64,000 bases of DNA from Verrucomicrobiia bacterium (GCA_028687435.1 JAQUAF010000008.1:1-64000); one strand, 5' to 3'. Counted from the first letter of the stretch, positions 48,152 to 58,506 are shown. A program made the numbers and translations. Notes: generated by a model not told the origin, from the letters alone.

Positions 48152-50062
48152 TTATTTTAATAATTCTTCAATACGCCTTGCGATCAGGCATCTGATATTT
48201 TGCAGATCTTCTGCGCTGAATTGATCCGCCATTGCGGCCGTATAAGGACATTCGCGGCGCGTACCGATCCACTTGGGATCATCATGCGGCAAATTGGACG
48301 GAACCGCCAGCTTTCCGCGGATTTGCTCCAAGTATGCCTGCGCTTTTCGGACCGCTTCTCCCGGTTTCTTTTCTTTGATCAACTCTTCCAAAGTATGGAT
48401 ATATTTCAAGTCGGTCACACCCTCTCGAAATCCCTCCCAGATCCTGGTCGAGACAAGAGATTCATCCTCTTTCGAATAAAACCCAAAAATATGATCACCC
48501 ATCGCCCCATCCAAATCGTTGAAAGGATCTCCCTTTTTGGAATCATACTTCCATGGCAGGTGCCAGGCAAACGGGCTCTGCCAGTTCTCCAATCCCATGA
48601 TCAATCGATACCACTTGGCGGTATAGTAAACGCCAACCGGGTTGTAATACGCGGCCGCCAGGCTATGATTCTTTTTTAATTCCCCACGGTATTCCTCTGC
48701 TGTATGCCCGCGCGCCAGCCACCATTCCCAGGAATACATGTGCAAACATCCGATATCCACATGGGGCGCCATTTCCTTGCGCATCCCATCCGCCTTCTCG
48801 TTAAGCATATGAAATGTGATGTAATATTTAAAGCCATCAACTTGTTTTGCCGCTTTGGTCAATGCCACGTAAACTGGAAGCCGCCCGTCATTGAACACCT
48901 CGTCAAGCTGGGTCAGCGTTAGTTCAAGCTCCGGATACTTTTTTTGGATGGCCTTCAAATGGGCCATGGCATTTTTGGCCGTCTTTAAAAAAAACGCGTC
49001 ACCCAGAATATTTTCCGCAAAACGTTTTTTTCCGGCTTCGTCAGCCGGCAATTTGGCCGCCACGCCATGCCTGGCCTTTCCCGCCAATTCGGCCAACTTC
49101 AACAAGCCGGGATCCATGATAACCATCCCTCGAAAATGGTTTTCCCTGAGAATTTGCAAGCTTTGCTCGATTTTTTCAAAATCAGAAACAATGTTTCCAT
49201 CCGTATCCAGGCGATGCTCGGGCCGCAATCCTGCGTCATAGATGCACTGGATGTCATGCTCCGTTAAGTCCTGAATTTCCCTGGCAATGGCATCTTTTTC
49301 CTTGAATTTCCCTTTCACGGTCAGATTGTAATACATCCCGTATTTTTTGTCCGGCGCGAGCCTTAACTTAAACGGAAAAACCTCCATGGACAAACCAATG
49401 GAGGAGGACTCCATGTTTTCCGCGCTGATATTGATTTTTCCCTGATAGATTCCCGCCAAGGCATCCTCGGGAATTTTTAATGTAAAATAGATTTCCCTGA
49501 AGTGATTCTCCGGAATATCCAGGCAATTGAACGTCCTCAAAAAATAGGTTGTGACAAGGTTTTGCGAAGGGGGAAAAGAATAGCGCTTTCGTTTGGCTAT
49601 TCTCATGCCATAACGTATTTCCATCATTTTTCTGGAGATTTTAGCTGAACCCATCGCCAAATCGGAAACCTCTGCCCGGACGTTTTTCAGGTCCCGTTGA
49701 GCATAAATCACGCAACCCAGCGTTTGATATTGTCCTGGCGCGCCAAAAGAGGACAGCGCGACCAAAGCCATATCCGGAGGCGGTCTGGTTGGATCCATCT
49801 CATCCACGAGGGATTTTTCCGAGATTCGGCATCCTGTCGCGGATGGAGGGAGATAAAAAGTGTATCGATAAAAATCAGATGGCTGGGGTTCTCCTTCCGT
49901 CGTTTTCACCGTTATAATTTGGCCGGTTTCCTCTATCTTCGCCCGAGTCTCCGCATTGGCGTCCTGCGCTGCGCATTCCGTCAGGCATGCAAACAGAAAA
50001 ATCGCGCCGCACAATGCGCGGAAGAACCTTGAAAAACCGATCTTTGCCGCTGAATTTAACAT
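48152..50062 (-). CDS. secreted DUF4091-like glycoside hydrolase candidate
   Basis: The 636-residue protein has a signal peptide (FSRFFRALCGAIFLFACLTECAAQ) and a beta-sandwich N-terminal part. A barrel-like middle follows (EHDIQCIYDAGLRPEHRLDTDG, MVIMDPGLLKLAELAG, ELTLTQLDEVFNDGRLPVY). The C-terminal region (VSTRIWEGFREGVTDLKYIHTLEELI) closely matches the signature of DUF4091 proteins, which occur with glycoside hydrolases. The Asp/Glu in LTQLDEVFNDG could be catalytic. The substrate is unknown. Confidence 0.75.
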   Translation of the reverse strand: MLNSAAKIGFSRFFRALCGAIFLFACLTECAAQDANAETRAKIEETGQIITVKTTEGEPQPSDFYRYTFYLPPSATGCRISEKSLVDEMDPTRPPPDMALVALSSFGAPGQYQTLGCVIYAQRDLKNVRAEVSDLAMGSAKISRKMMEIRYGMRIAKRKRYSFPPSQNLVTTYFLRTFNCLDIPENHFREIYFTLKIPEDALAGIYQGKINISAENMESSSIGLSMEVFPFKLRLAPDKKYGMYYNLTVKGKFKEKDAIAREIQDLTEHDIQCIYDAGLRPEHRLDTDGNIVSDFEKIEQSLQILRENHFRGMVIMDPGLLKLAELAGKARHGVAAKLPADEAGKKRFAENILGDAFFLKTAKNAMAHLKAIQKKYPELELTLTQLDEVFNDGRLPVYVALTKAAKQVDGFKYYITFHMLNEKADGMRKEMAPHVDIGCLHMYSWEWWLARGHTAEEYRGELKKNHSLAAAYYNPVGVYYTAKWYRLIMGLENWQSPFAWHLPWKYDSKKGDPFNDLDGAMGDHIFGFYSKEDESLVSTRIWEGFREGVTDLKYIHTLEELIKEKKPGEAVRKAQAYLEQIRGKLAVPSNLPHDDPKWIGTRRECPYTAAMADQFSAEDLQNIRCLIARRIEELLK

Positions 50063-50429
50063 CTCATTATTTTATTGTTTAAAAAGGCCTCTTCAAATCA
50101 TTTCCGTCCCCCCTCAAAGTTTCTCCCGCTTTTATTGAGGACTCAATAACGCCCCTTGCCCAAAGGCGAGGGGTTTACCCATCCCAAACAAGAGCCCCCA
50201 AAACGCCTGCCCTTATTTTGCCACGCAAAATTGCTGGAGCAACTGCACAAAATGGGGATTTTATTGAACTTTCTTACGATGCCAATCAAAATGAACATCG
50301 TAAGAAAGGACAGTTTTTTCCCAGGAAAGTTCAGTTGCGCCGTGTTTCACGGGGGCTTAAATTATATTTAACACTTCACCAGCTTGCCACCGGCAGCATC
50401 TTTGCGGGACGCCTTTTACAGGAGAACAA
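50063..50429. other. divergent intergenic region, 367 bp
   Basis: The gap separates two divergent large genes, so promoters for both should lie here. The clearest structure is the 13-bp palindrome at 50269-50308. No convincing coding frame is seen. Confidence 0.5.
50269..50308 (+). promoter_or_regulatory. perfect 13-bp inverted repeat, operator candidate
   Basis: CTTTCTTACGATG (50269-50281) and CATCGTAAGAAAG (50296-50308) are separated by 14 bases, 121 bases before the DUF6067-like gene. A repressor site or a leader hairpin are both possible. Confidence 0.4.
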
Positions 50430-53081
50430 ATGATTTCAGATTCCCTTTCGCAATCTTCACTTCACAAAAAAACGGCTCAGGTTCCATTCCCTTGGCAGCC
50501 GGTGCGGATCAACCGCCAAGCAGCGTCGGTCTGGCATCGGGACTATCATTTCGAAAGCGGTTGCTTTCCATCCCGAATAAAAATTGGCGGGCGGGATGTT
50601 TTTGAGCGTCCTGCCGCGCTGCTCTTGAATGGGACCCGCTGTTGCTCCGCCATTCAATTCAGACAAAAAAACGCGGGGCAGGCGGTTTTTGAGTGGAGGA
50701 CAGCCGCTTCGGACTTTTGCGTTCAAGCATGCGGTTTGATTGAGTACGATGGAATGTTGCGTGTGGATTTGGAGATCGTTCCCCTTCGTCAAGTTAAACT
50801 CCTTTCTTTGGTCTTTGAATTATGCCTTCATCCGGAGGCCGCAAAATTGTTTCATTTCTGGCCGGGGAAGTGGGGCAGCGCTTATAATTCGGGGAAACTT
50901 CCCGCCAGAGGATTGGCTTTGCCATACAAACCTTTCATCTGGCTGGGAAATTCAGACCATGGCGTCGGCGTGTTTAGCGAAACCAATCAAAATTGGCGTC
51001 TGAAAAATCCCCATGCCGCAATCCAAATCATTCCGCGAGCCAAACACACGCTGCTCAGATTCAACCTCAACAACCAGCCAAGAACCCTGGAGCATTCCCT
51101 GAAATATTCCATTGGACTCCAGGCAACCCCCGTCAAACCGTTCCCGAAAGATTGGCATAAGAAACACATCGCCCATGTCGGCTATTATGGGATCGACACG
51201 CAAACGTGGAAAGGTTCGGGCGCCATCAGCCTGACCTATCCCGCTCAAGGCCATCTTGATCCCAGCCAGGGAACCATCGATTTTTGGGCCTCCCCGCAGT
51301 TCAATCCGGCGGACGAAATCAGCCTCCCGGCGCATTTGCCCGAAATGGAACTGACTCTTCGGCGGATTTTTCGCGGGATCTATGCCCGGAAAATTCTCAC
51401 TGTCTGGCTGGGCAAGGAGAAATTCGCCGGCCTTTACTGGTATGTTCCCAACAAATGCCTGCGGGTTTACCTCTGCGATGGCGCGGCAAAATTCCCGGTT
51501 ATCATCGAGGGCGCTGTCGATTGGAAAGAAGGCCAGTGGCATCATGTCGCCCTTTCCTATGGCAAACGGCTCGAATTGTACGCCGACAACCGGCTGATCG
51601 CATCCGCCAGTCATGCGGGACTGCTGCCCATCGAAGACTGGCGGGATGCCAGAATCGTTTTTGGCGGCAATGAGGGGTGCGATTTCGCAATCAACGGAAT
51701 CCGGATAGAAAAGCTGTCCCGCTCCAGCTTTGATTTGAGCCGGCCCCCACTTGCTGGATCTCAAACGTTGCTTTTGGATCCCCTGAACAAGATTCAATCT
51801 CAAAACGGACGGACCACCACGCGCCCTTTAAAATGCCGCGGGGCAGGCGGACTTGTCACCGGAACTCCCAGTTTGGTCCCCGGAAAATTTGACAAGAGTT
51901 TGATGCTTTGCGAAAACCGCCCCGCAGCCACAACCCTTGACCGGCTCAAGGAGTATGGACTCAACGTCATCGTATTTCACGAACACTGGTCGGATATCCA
52001 GGACTATGCGGATCCGACCAAGTTGCAACCGATCAAAAAGCTTGCGGCTGCCTGCCACCGGCGGGGCATGAAATTGATGGTCTACTTTGGAATGTCGATG
52101 TCCGATTTGGCGCCCGAATGGAAAGACAGATCTTATCGAAATTCCTGCCTGGTCAAACGCCCCGCTGAACCGATCAAAAATGCCGAGATTTGGCATCGTT
52201 ATCCGGAACAAAAAAATTACCGGGTCTGTTATCAGAGCAAATGGCAGGATGTGTTCGTGGGCAACATCCGGAAGGTCATGACCCAATACGGAGTGGACGG
52301 CGTTTACTTGGATGGCACGATTATGCCACGGGAATGCAAAAATCATGCCCATGGTTGCGGATACCGGGACGCCAAGGGCGAATATCAACCGACGTATCCG
52401 ATCTTTGCTGTCCGGAAAATGATGAAACGGATTTATAAAATTTGCGTTGAGGAACGCGGCGGAATGATCAGCGCCCATCAATCCACCTGCAATGTGACGC
52501 CCACGCTGGCCTATGCCACAAGCTACTGGGATGGAGAACAGTTCAACGTGCCCCTTAAAGGCGCCCCGCTAAAGATTCTTCCGTTGGAAACATTCCAAGC
52601 GGAATTCATGGGACGCAATCACGGTCTCCCCGCCGAATTCCTGACCTATGCCCCGTTTATCTGGACTGTGGATGAAGCCCTCACCTTCACCCTGCTTCAC
52701 GACGTTTTGATCCGCCCCATCAATGTCGGGCCCATGATGCGCACGCTGGCCGCGGTCTGGAAAGTCCAGGATGCCTTTGATCTCGACGAGGCAAAATGGA
52801 TTCCCTATTGGTCAAAAGAGTCATGGGTTCGATGTTGCTCTTCAAATATCAAGGCAAGTTATTATGTCCATGAGCGAAAACACAAGCTTATGCTCGTGGT
52901 TGCCAACTTTAAAACTGAATCCACCAAGGCGGCACTCCAAATTCGCGCGAAAGGATTTTTATCAAGGGCATCCCAGGCGATTGATGCACTGACGGGGGAG
53001 CGGTTATTTTGGAATGGAACCACTTTAGTCTGTTCCTTGGGCAAGTTGTCGTCGCGCATCATCGCGCTGGGGTTGCGTTAA
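50430..53081 (+). CDS. LamG plus DUF6067-like glycoside hydrolase candidate
   Basis: The 883-residue protein starts at an ATG with AGGAG eight bases upstream. A LamG/concanavalin-like domain (about 240-430: GTIDFWASPQFNP, WKEGQWHHVALSYGKRLELYADNRLIA) precedes a TIM barrel of the DUF6067 type (about 490-800: YGLNVIVFHEHWSDIQDY, GMKLMVYFGMSMSDLAPEW, YGVDGVYLDGT, HGLPAEFLTYAPFIW). GVYLDGT resembles the nucleophile strand of clan GH-D enzymes. No signal peptide is visible, unlike the neighbouring GH-like proteins. The substrate is unknown. Confidence 0.78.
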   Translation: MISDSLSQSSLHKKTAQVPFPWQPVRINRQAASVWHRDYHFESGCFPSRIKIGGRDVFERPAALLLNGTRCCSAIQFRQKNAGQAVFEWRTAASDFCVQACGLIEYDGMLRVDLEIVPLRQVKLLSLVFELCLHPEAAKLFHFWPGKWGSAYNSGKLPARGLALPYKPFIWLGNSDHGVGVFSETNQNWRLKNPHAAIQIIPRAKHTLLRFNLNNQPRTLEHSLKYSIGLQATPVKPFPKDWHKKHIAHVGYYGIDTQTWKGSGAISLTYPAQGHLDPSQGTIDFWASPQFNPADEISLPAHLPEMELTLRRIFRGIYARKILTVWLGKEKFAGLYWYVPNKCLRVYLCDGAAKFPVIIEGAVDWKEGQWHHVALSYGKRLELYADNRLIASASHAGLLPIEDWRDARIVFGGNEGCDFAINGIRIEKLSRSSFDLSRPPLAGSQTLLLDPLNKIQSQNGRTTTRPLKCRGAGGLVTGTPSLVPGKFDKSLMLCENRPAATTLDRLKEYGLNVIVFHEHWSDIQDYADPTKLQPIKKLAAACHRRGMKLMVYFGMSMSDLAPEWKDRSYRNSCLVKRPAEPIKNAEIWHRYPEQKNYRVCYQSKWQDVFVGNIRKVMTQYGVDGVYLDGTIMPRECKNHAHGCGYRDAKGEYQPTYPIFAVRKMMKRIYKICVEERGGMISAHQSTCNVTPTLAYATSYWDGEQFNVPLKGAPLKILPLETFQAEFMGRNHGLPAEFLTYAPFIWTVDEALTFTLLHDVLIRPINVGPMMRTLAAVWKVQDAFDLDEAKWIPYWSKESWVRCCSSNIKASYYVHERKHKLMLVVANFKTESTKAALQIRAKGFLSRASQAIDALTGERLFWNGTTLVCSLGKLSSRIIALGLR

Positions 53082-53195
53082 ACAATCTGCATCTTAACAA
53101 CCTAAAAATAAAAATTTTCTTCACCCCGAAATTGGCGGGCCTTTTCCTCTTGGCTGTCCCGCCTTCGTCGAATACTACGTCGGGGCAGGCCGGGC

Positions 53196-53241
53196 GGCCA
53201 GCCCTCCATCATGAAGATGGAGGAATCATGGAGGGTCGGCC
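53196..53241. terminator. hairpin between convergent genes
   Basis: GGCCAGCCCTCCAT pairs with ATGGAGGGTCGGCC at 12 of 14 positions, with an inner ATGA/TCAT pairing. It lies between two convergent large genes and could limit transcription from both, though no long T-run follows. Confidence 0.4.
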
Positions 53242-53259
53242 TTCTGGACTTTTGGCGAA

Positions 53260-56200
53260 TTAAAATTTAAAATGGCCTCGAATAAAATTTCCCCAGCCAA
53301 CATCAAATCCATCCAACTGCCATTTGCCCCGCGGATCATTCAACGCCATTGGAATATCAACCTCGCCTGCGCCGTTTTTCAAGATCACATTTCGCATGTA
53401 ATAATCATATTCTCTTTTTCGTTCCTCCCCAGGACGCATCAGGTTAAGATTTATCACAGACAAGCCTGGACGGACACTTTCGGCGCCGAATTTGATCCGG
53501 GCAATGCCTTCGGCCACTTTTGCCTCCACGGATATTCGCGGTGCAGGCATCCGATGGACGGCATACATCAACACGCCATTATATGGCAAATTCGCTTTGA
53601 TTTCAGCCCCTCTCCCGATATCTCTCATGGTTCGCATATCATAAATATATCCTCCCTTGCACAACTTGACCGTCACAGGCGTCGCAATCTCATCCGGTTT
53701 TCGATTATAACGATGCACAATGGAATGCACGCGCATCTCCGGCGTGCCCCTGATGATCATGAGATAGTCGGAACCATCATCCTTAAACCACAAAGATTCG
53801 CATCCATCCACTTGGGCGCCAGAATCCGCAAAAACGATTTCATGCCTCGGCGCGATGCCGATCCATCCCAACATCGGCTTCAATATTTTTCCATACTTCA
53901 ATTCGGTATTATCCTCCAGCGCTTCCACGTAACCATCAAAGGCACAGTTCAAATAAATCCCGCATCCCTCTCCATACCGGTTCGCAATCAGTTGATTGTT
54001 TTTGGCGCCTTTGCCCTCTAATGTCTTGGAGACGTTTTGCGCTGGCAAGACCATGTTGATATCCGGAAAGTCCGACGGCTTGCTGATTCCTTTTTCGCCG
54101 AGGCCAAAGACTTCGGCCAACAGGCTCTCGCCCTGCCAGGCGCAATGGTTATCCATCAACCCGGGCAAAGCATCCGCTATGACCACCCCCCCCTTTCTCA
54201 CAAATGCCTTGATCTGTTCCGCTTCTTTCTTGGAAATCGCTATCGAATACGGCAACAATAAAACCTTGTATTTTCCGCCTTCCAATTCGCCCGCTTCAAT
54301 CCCCTTGTAGGATATGAATTTATATTGCAGACCAATATCATCGAGGGCGTAGATCATGCCAAGCCGGTTATTGTCGTAAAAACTCCGAGGCAAGGCGCTG
54401 TTTCCGCCCATCGGCTCGAACGTTTCTGTCACCGGCCCCGCTGTTTTTGAGCACGTCGTAATATAAGCCGCCTGCTGGCTAGCCTGCGAGTAATGCACGG
54501 CGATCGGCGGAATATCTTTGTTCAACTTCACCAACAGCTTTCCGAGCCCATGCCGCAATTCCCATAAATGGTCCTTGTAATCAACGCCACAACGATTAAG
54601 CGTTCCGTCATAATTGCAAAATAATGTCCCATGCCAGAACGAGACGCCGCTCCCTCCATTAATAAGCTGCAGCCATGTTTGCCAGCGGGCAGCCTTGCCA
54701 TGTCTGCAATAGCCGTTCCATCCGGCGGTTGGAATCGAGGCAAACGATCGGATGAAGTCATGATGATTGATATGCGAGTAATTTTGCAAATAATCCCAAT
54801 TAGGCGTCAATTTTGCATAATCCAATCCGCTGTACGCCGCTGCAGCTTGGGTGCCGGATGTCCCTATCTTTAATTCAGGATCTATCTCATGCGCCAAATT
54901 CCGCATCCAGCCGTACCAGTCGGCCGCCAGCGTATCTATATAACTCCGATGATCGGCCCAGGGCGCATAACCCAGTTTGCCGTCGCGCGCCAAAACCTCT
55001 TTTGTGGTCATGGGAATCACATCGATCCACTTCCCAAAATCCGTTCCCCATGTCTTGTTCAACTTTTCCAGGGAAACATATTCCTTTTTCAGCCATTCCC
55101 TCATCTCGCAGATGGTCCGGTCTGCAAAACAAAAATCGTACGTTCGAAGCTCCCTCCTGTTAAAGCGCGCTTCGTCTCCAAGGCAATAACCCCAAAAATG
55201 ATACGGCAGCCATTCTTTGATGGTCTGTTGAAAATCTTTTTTCAGTTCTTTTCTGTATGCCGGATCGGTAATCACAGGTTTGCGGATCAGATATCGCTTG
55301 TCCAGGGTTTTTTCATACATCCGGCCGTCTTCCGCTGTGTTCTCAACGGTAGAGTTCAAGGAATAGTGCGAATCTCGGGGATAGACATGCATTCCTTTTT
55401 TAAGATATAACATAAACTCCGCGTCTCTGAATGCTTTGCGGTTGCTTCCGTCTCCAAAAGGACCAACAGCCGTCGCGCCCATTTTACGAAATGAATCTAA
55501 TAATAGCGAGCGATGTGGATGATTTATCATGGAACTCAGACAACAAATAATAACTTCATAATCATCCCATTGCCGGTCAAACCATACGATGTAATCTTTT
55601 TTCTTCCGACTCAATATTTTATCCTCATTATGCAATGCCGCAGTCATAAAACAACCAGGGGCCAATTCTCTGATGGAAGGATGTTCGAATGCAATTTCCC
55701 CGCCAGTTACTTTTATAATTTGCCGATCAACCAAACGCCCATATCCGTCGTAAAAATCAAGATTCAGGCTCAGGCTGTCGGCGGACTGCGCCGCTTCTTC
55801 CGATAAACGAATGCATCCCTGCATCATTTTGCCGGTCTTCACATGGGGCGCAGGGCGCTGGCCTATCATGATATCCTCGATCTTCTCCGCCTTTTCTGGA
55901 ACCGCAAATCGTGTCATTCCGGCCTTCACCCCATTTACGGAAAATGCCAGGTAGTCTCCCGGCGCCAACCCACCGAAAGTCGAACGGGTTATTCCCGCCT
56001 TTTCATGGACTCCCGCGACAGGCTTGACTCTCTCCCCCGTAAAATCATCAATAATCCCAATTTCCTCGGTGTTTTCAGCAACCAGGCTGCCATTATTCAC
56101 TCCCATGGGAATAAACGGAAAATCCAGCTCCCGTTTGGCTGTCCATGCAATGGCGCGGCAGAGCGCGTAATAGGCCTGTTCACGTTGAACCATTGACGGA

Positions 56201-56988
56201 AACGGATCATTGTCAGGCAATAAATAATTGCTCGTTGGCCAACAAATTTGGACTGCTCTCCCCTCTCCCTGCCCATCTTTGACTCCCACCATAAGACCGT
56301 TTTTTGCGACAACAATTGATCCAGAGCCACTAACTTTAGGCATTTGTGCCCGATCAAACCGCATGCCATCAAAACCAACCGCAACATAGTGTTCATTATT
56401 GACCATATCGTCCGACACTTTGCCGAAAGGCGATGAATAAAATGGAAGAAATGACAGAGGGTCGGTATTTTTCGAAAGTTGACCCGCATAGACCAACCCG
56501 GTGCCACTCGCAAGGCGTGCCTTGATTTGGCTGATGATTGGATCCGGCATTTCCGAAAACACGCGATCCATATCCCCTTTGGCAATGACAATCACATCAA
56601 AATTATGACGCGACAGGCGTCCGCCAAGATCATTGAACGCCTTCTTGGAAGTCCATTTTCCTGGATACCGCATGTGTGCATAAGTTATCATCGAGACGAC
56701 TTCAAAATCAAGCGGCATGCGCTGGGCAATCTCCACCACCGTCCGTTCGTCATGCGGCGCAATGACAAACAATGCTTTAACCGGTTTTTTAACGGCACAA
56801 TACCACGGAATATGCGGAGTAACAATATTCGTTGATATATTGACTTCATATTCTTGATCTCGCGGGTAATCCGTCAATAAGCCGCCTCTCCGCAGCAGAT
56901 TTGTTTCCGCACTCCGCAGATTTTGCGAATATAACGCAATGCCGACGCTCAGTAATCCTGCCAATGTTACGAACCTCATATACGCCAT
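53260..56988 (-). CDS. giant secreted GH42-like protein (copy 3)
   Basis: The 1242-residue protein has a signal peptide (MAYMRFVTLAGLLSVGIAL) and the domain order of the proteins at 7108 and 13390: PVKALFVIAPHDERTVVEIAQRM, beta modules, a GH42-like barrel with YCLGDEARF (putative acid/base Glu605) and FWHGTLFCNYDG, a trimerisation-like domain (VLLLPYSIAISKKEAEQI, FVRKGGVVIADALPG), and a beta C-terminus. IAVHYSQASQQAA is shared nearly word for word with copy 2. It is convergent with the DUF6067-like gene. The substrate is not known. Confidence 0.75.
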   Translation of the reverse strand: MAYMRFVTLAGLLSVGIALYSQNLRSAETNLLRRGGLLTDYPRDQEYEVNISTNIVTPHIPWYCAVKKPVKALFVIAPHDERTVVEIAQRMPLDFEVVSMITYAHMRYPGKWTSKKAFNDLGGRLSRHNFDVIVIAKGDMDRVFSEMPDPIISQIKARLASGTGLVYAGQLSKNTDPLSFLPFYSSPFGKVSDDMVNNEHYVAVGFDGMRFDRAQMPKVSGSGSIVVAKNGLMVGVKDGQGEGRAVQICWPTSNYLLPDNDPFPSMVQREQAYYALCRAIAWTAKRELDFPFIPMGVNNGSLVAENTEEIGIIDDFTGERVKPVAGVHEKAGITRSTFGGLAPGDYLAFSVNGVKAGMTRFAVPEKAEKIEDIMIGQRPAPHVKTGKMMQGCIRLSEEAAQSADSLSLNLDFYDGYGRLVDRQIIKVTGGEIAFEHPSIRELAPGCFMTAALHNEDKILSRKKKDYIVWFDRQWDDYEVIICCLSSMINHPHRSLLLDSFRKMGATAVGPFGDGSNRKAFRDAEFMLYLKKGMHVYPRDSHYSLNSTVENTAEDGRMYEKTLDKRYLIRKPVITDPAYRKELKKDFQQTIKEWLPYHFWGYCLGDEARFNRRELRTYDFCFADRTICEMREWLKKEYVSLEKLNKTWGTDFGKWIDVIPMTTKEVLARDGKLGYAPWADHRSYIDTLAADWYGWMRNLAHEIDPELKIGTSGTQAAAAYSGLDYAKLTPNWDYLQNYSHINHHDFIRSFASIPTAGWNGYCRHGKAARWQTWLQLINGGSGVSFWHGTLFCNYDGTLNRCGVDYKDHLWELRHGLGKLLVKLNKDIPPIAVHYSQASQQAAYITTCSKTAGPVTETFEPMGGNSALPRSFYDNNRLGMIYALDDIGLQYKFISYKGIEAGELEGGKYKVLLLPYSIAISKKEAEQIKAFVRKGGVVIADALPGLMDNHCAWQGESLLAEVFGLGEKGISKPSDFPDINMVLPAQNVSKTLEGKGAKNNQLIANRYGEGCGIYLNCAFDGYVEALEDNTELKYGKILKPMLGWIGIAPRHEIVFADSGAQVDGCESLWFKDDGSDYLMIIRGTPEMRVHSIVHRYNRKPDEIATPVTVKLCKGGYIYDMRTMRDIGRGAEIKANLPYNGVLMYAVHRMPAPRISVEAKVAEGIARIKFGAESVRPGLSVINLNLMRPGEERKREYDYYMRNVILKNGAGEVDIPMALNDPRGKWQLDGFDVGWGNFIRGHFKF

Positions 56989-57149
56989 CCAGACATATTT
57001 AAGTTATTTGAAAATCATGATTATAGCAAAAGTTATCGCAAAACTTCACAATTCTTTAAAATCAAACATTGACGCCTGTCAACAGTTTTTTATTGGGCTT
57101 TTCAGTTGCTGCTTGGTTTTATTGAAACTCGCGGCAGGTTTTGCATGCC

Positions 57150-57369
57150 GCGCTGGCTGCCGAGCCATGGGCACACAATCAAACGCATCAACGGCGCGGA
57201 AGATGCTAGCGGTGGTTTCCAAATCGATGGCGCCATGCTCCAGGTCCACGCAAAGCCAATCGAAGCCGGCGCCCGCCAGCACCTCGGCGCAGGCCGGGTG
57301 CCCGATTTGCAGCCAGCCGCCGACGGTCAGGCGCCGGTTGAGAAGGTTGACGCGAAGAGAATTTTTCAT
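57150..57369 (-). pseudogene. HpcH/HpaI aldolase N-terminal fragment
   Basis: The frame from the ATG at 57369 reads KNSLRVNLLNRRLTVGGWLQ and GFDWLCVDLEHGAIDLET, the start of 2-keto-3-deoxy-rhamnonate/HpcH aldolases (class II pyruvate aldolases of about 255 residues). After about 70 residues (DCVPMARQPARHAK) similarity ends, so roughly three quarters including the metal ligands is lost. It is divergent from the AraC gene at 57562, suggesting a former regulated aldolase gene. Confidence 0.7.
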
Positions 57370-57382
57370 CTGTCTTGACCCT

Positions 57383-57457
57383 AGCCGTTTTGTCCCCATG
57401 CCCCAAACGGCTTTCTGCTTACAAAATGGACAAAAATGACGCAAAACGGACATGGGG
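57383..57457. promoter_or_regulatory. repeated motif region, AraC operator candidate
   Basis: GCCGTTT/AAACGGC form an inverted pair at about 57384-57411. The words CGTTTTG and CCCCATG recur in inverted orientation at 57441-57457. This lies between the aldolase fragment and the AraC gene, where operator sites would be expected. Confidence 0.3.
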
Positions 57458-57561
57458 CCGGAGATGCGCAGCATGATGCGGGTTTTTCCCTCCGTTATTT
57501 TCGCAAAAATGAAAATCCATCTCTTGGTTGCGCTTGATCGTTGCTTTGTTACACTGGCGTC

Positions 57562-58506
57562 ATGTCGGTTGGAAAAACATCGGGGGATTTGTTCCGGGTT
57601 TTGCGTTCGCCGGGAACGCTGGAGTCGGCAAACAGCCGTTTACTGGCGGCGCTGGAACAGTCGCCGGCGTTGGAACTCGATGGTGTGACCGTCAGTTGGC
57701 GTCATCTACATCTTGGGCCGGGTGTTTATTCCAAAGGTTTTGAGGCGGTCATCCATCGGCATGACGAATTGCAGATCGAGTATGCGGCGGACGGCAGGGT
57801 CTGTTTCATGGCCGGCGGCGACAAGAAAATGATTCTCCCGGGACAGGGCTGCATGATCATGCCCGGGGTTTATCATCAATGGAGGGCTGTTGATTCGCTG
57901 CTAATGGCCGGGGTATTGATCAATGTAGGAGGACATGCGGGTTCGTCTTTTCTAGCGGCTTTGAGTAAAATGTCCAAAAAAGGGATGGCGGTTTTCAGGG
58001 AAAATGATCTGGTTGTCTGGATGGAACAGATTTTGGCCATGGCGGTGTCATCCGGACCGGACGCATGGCGGATCGAGATCATGGGAAGTCTGCTCCGGGC
58101 CTGGCTGGCGCGCTGTTTTGAGACGATTCTTGATCTGAAACCCTGGAGGTGTTCGGTGCCGTCCGCAAAACGCGAAATGAACCGCCGCCATGCTTTGTGT
58201 GACGCCGCAGTTGCATTTTTGCGCGCCAATTATGGTCATCCCTTGCGGGTGGCGGATGTGGCGGCGCAAGCGGGAGTCAGCCCTCGCCACCTCAACCGTT
58301 TGTTTTGCGAAAATCTCAAGGAAAGCGTGGCTGGCATCCTTTCGGAGATTCGTCTGCAAAAAGCGAAGGCCTTGATGGCGGGCAATCCTTCCCTGTCCGT
58401 CAAGGAAATTGCTTATGCCACGGGCTTTTTAAGTCCAGGCCATTTCACCCAAAAATTCAAAAACCGCTTTGGTTTAGTCCCAGGCCGGGTAAACAGCCAC
58501 ACCTGA
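57562..58506 (+). CDS. AraC-family regulator
   Basis: The 314-residue protein (ATG at 57562) has a cupin-type sensor (YSKGFEAVIHRHDELQIEYAADG, ILPGQGCMIMPGVYHQWRAV) and a C-terminal double helix-turn-helix (HPLRVADVAAQAGVSPRHLNRLFCENLK and LSVKEIAYATGFLSPGHFTQKFKNRFGLVPG). It is intact, while the divergent aldolase gene it may have controlled is a fragment. It may now act on the UroD-family gene downstream or on distant targets. Confidence 0.9.
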   Translation: MSVGKTSGDLFRVLRSPGTLESANSRLLAALEQSPALELDGVTVSWRHLHLGPGVYSKGFEAVIHRHDELQIEYAADGRVCFMAGGDKKMILPGQGCMIMPGVYHQWRAVDSLLMAGVLINVGGHAGSSFLAALSKMSKKGMAVFRENDLVVWMEQILAMAVSSGPDAWRIEIMGSLLRAWLARCFETILDLKPWRCSVPSAKREMNRRHALCDAAVAFLRANYGHPLRVADVAAQAGVSPRHLNRLFCENLKESVAGILSEIRLQKAKALMAGNPSLSVKEIAYATGFLSPGHFTQKFKNRFGLVPGRVNSHT

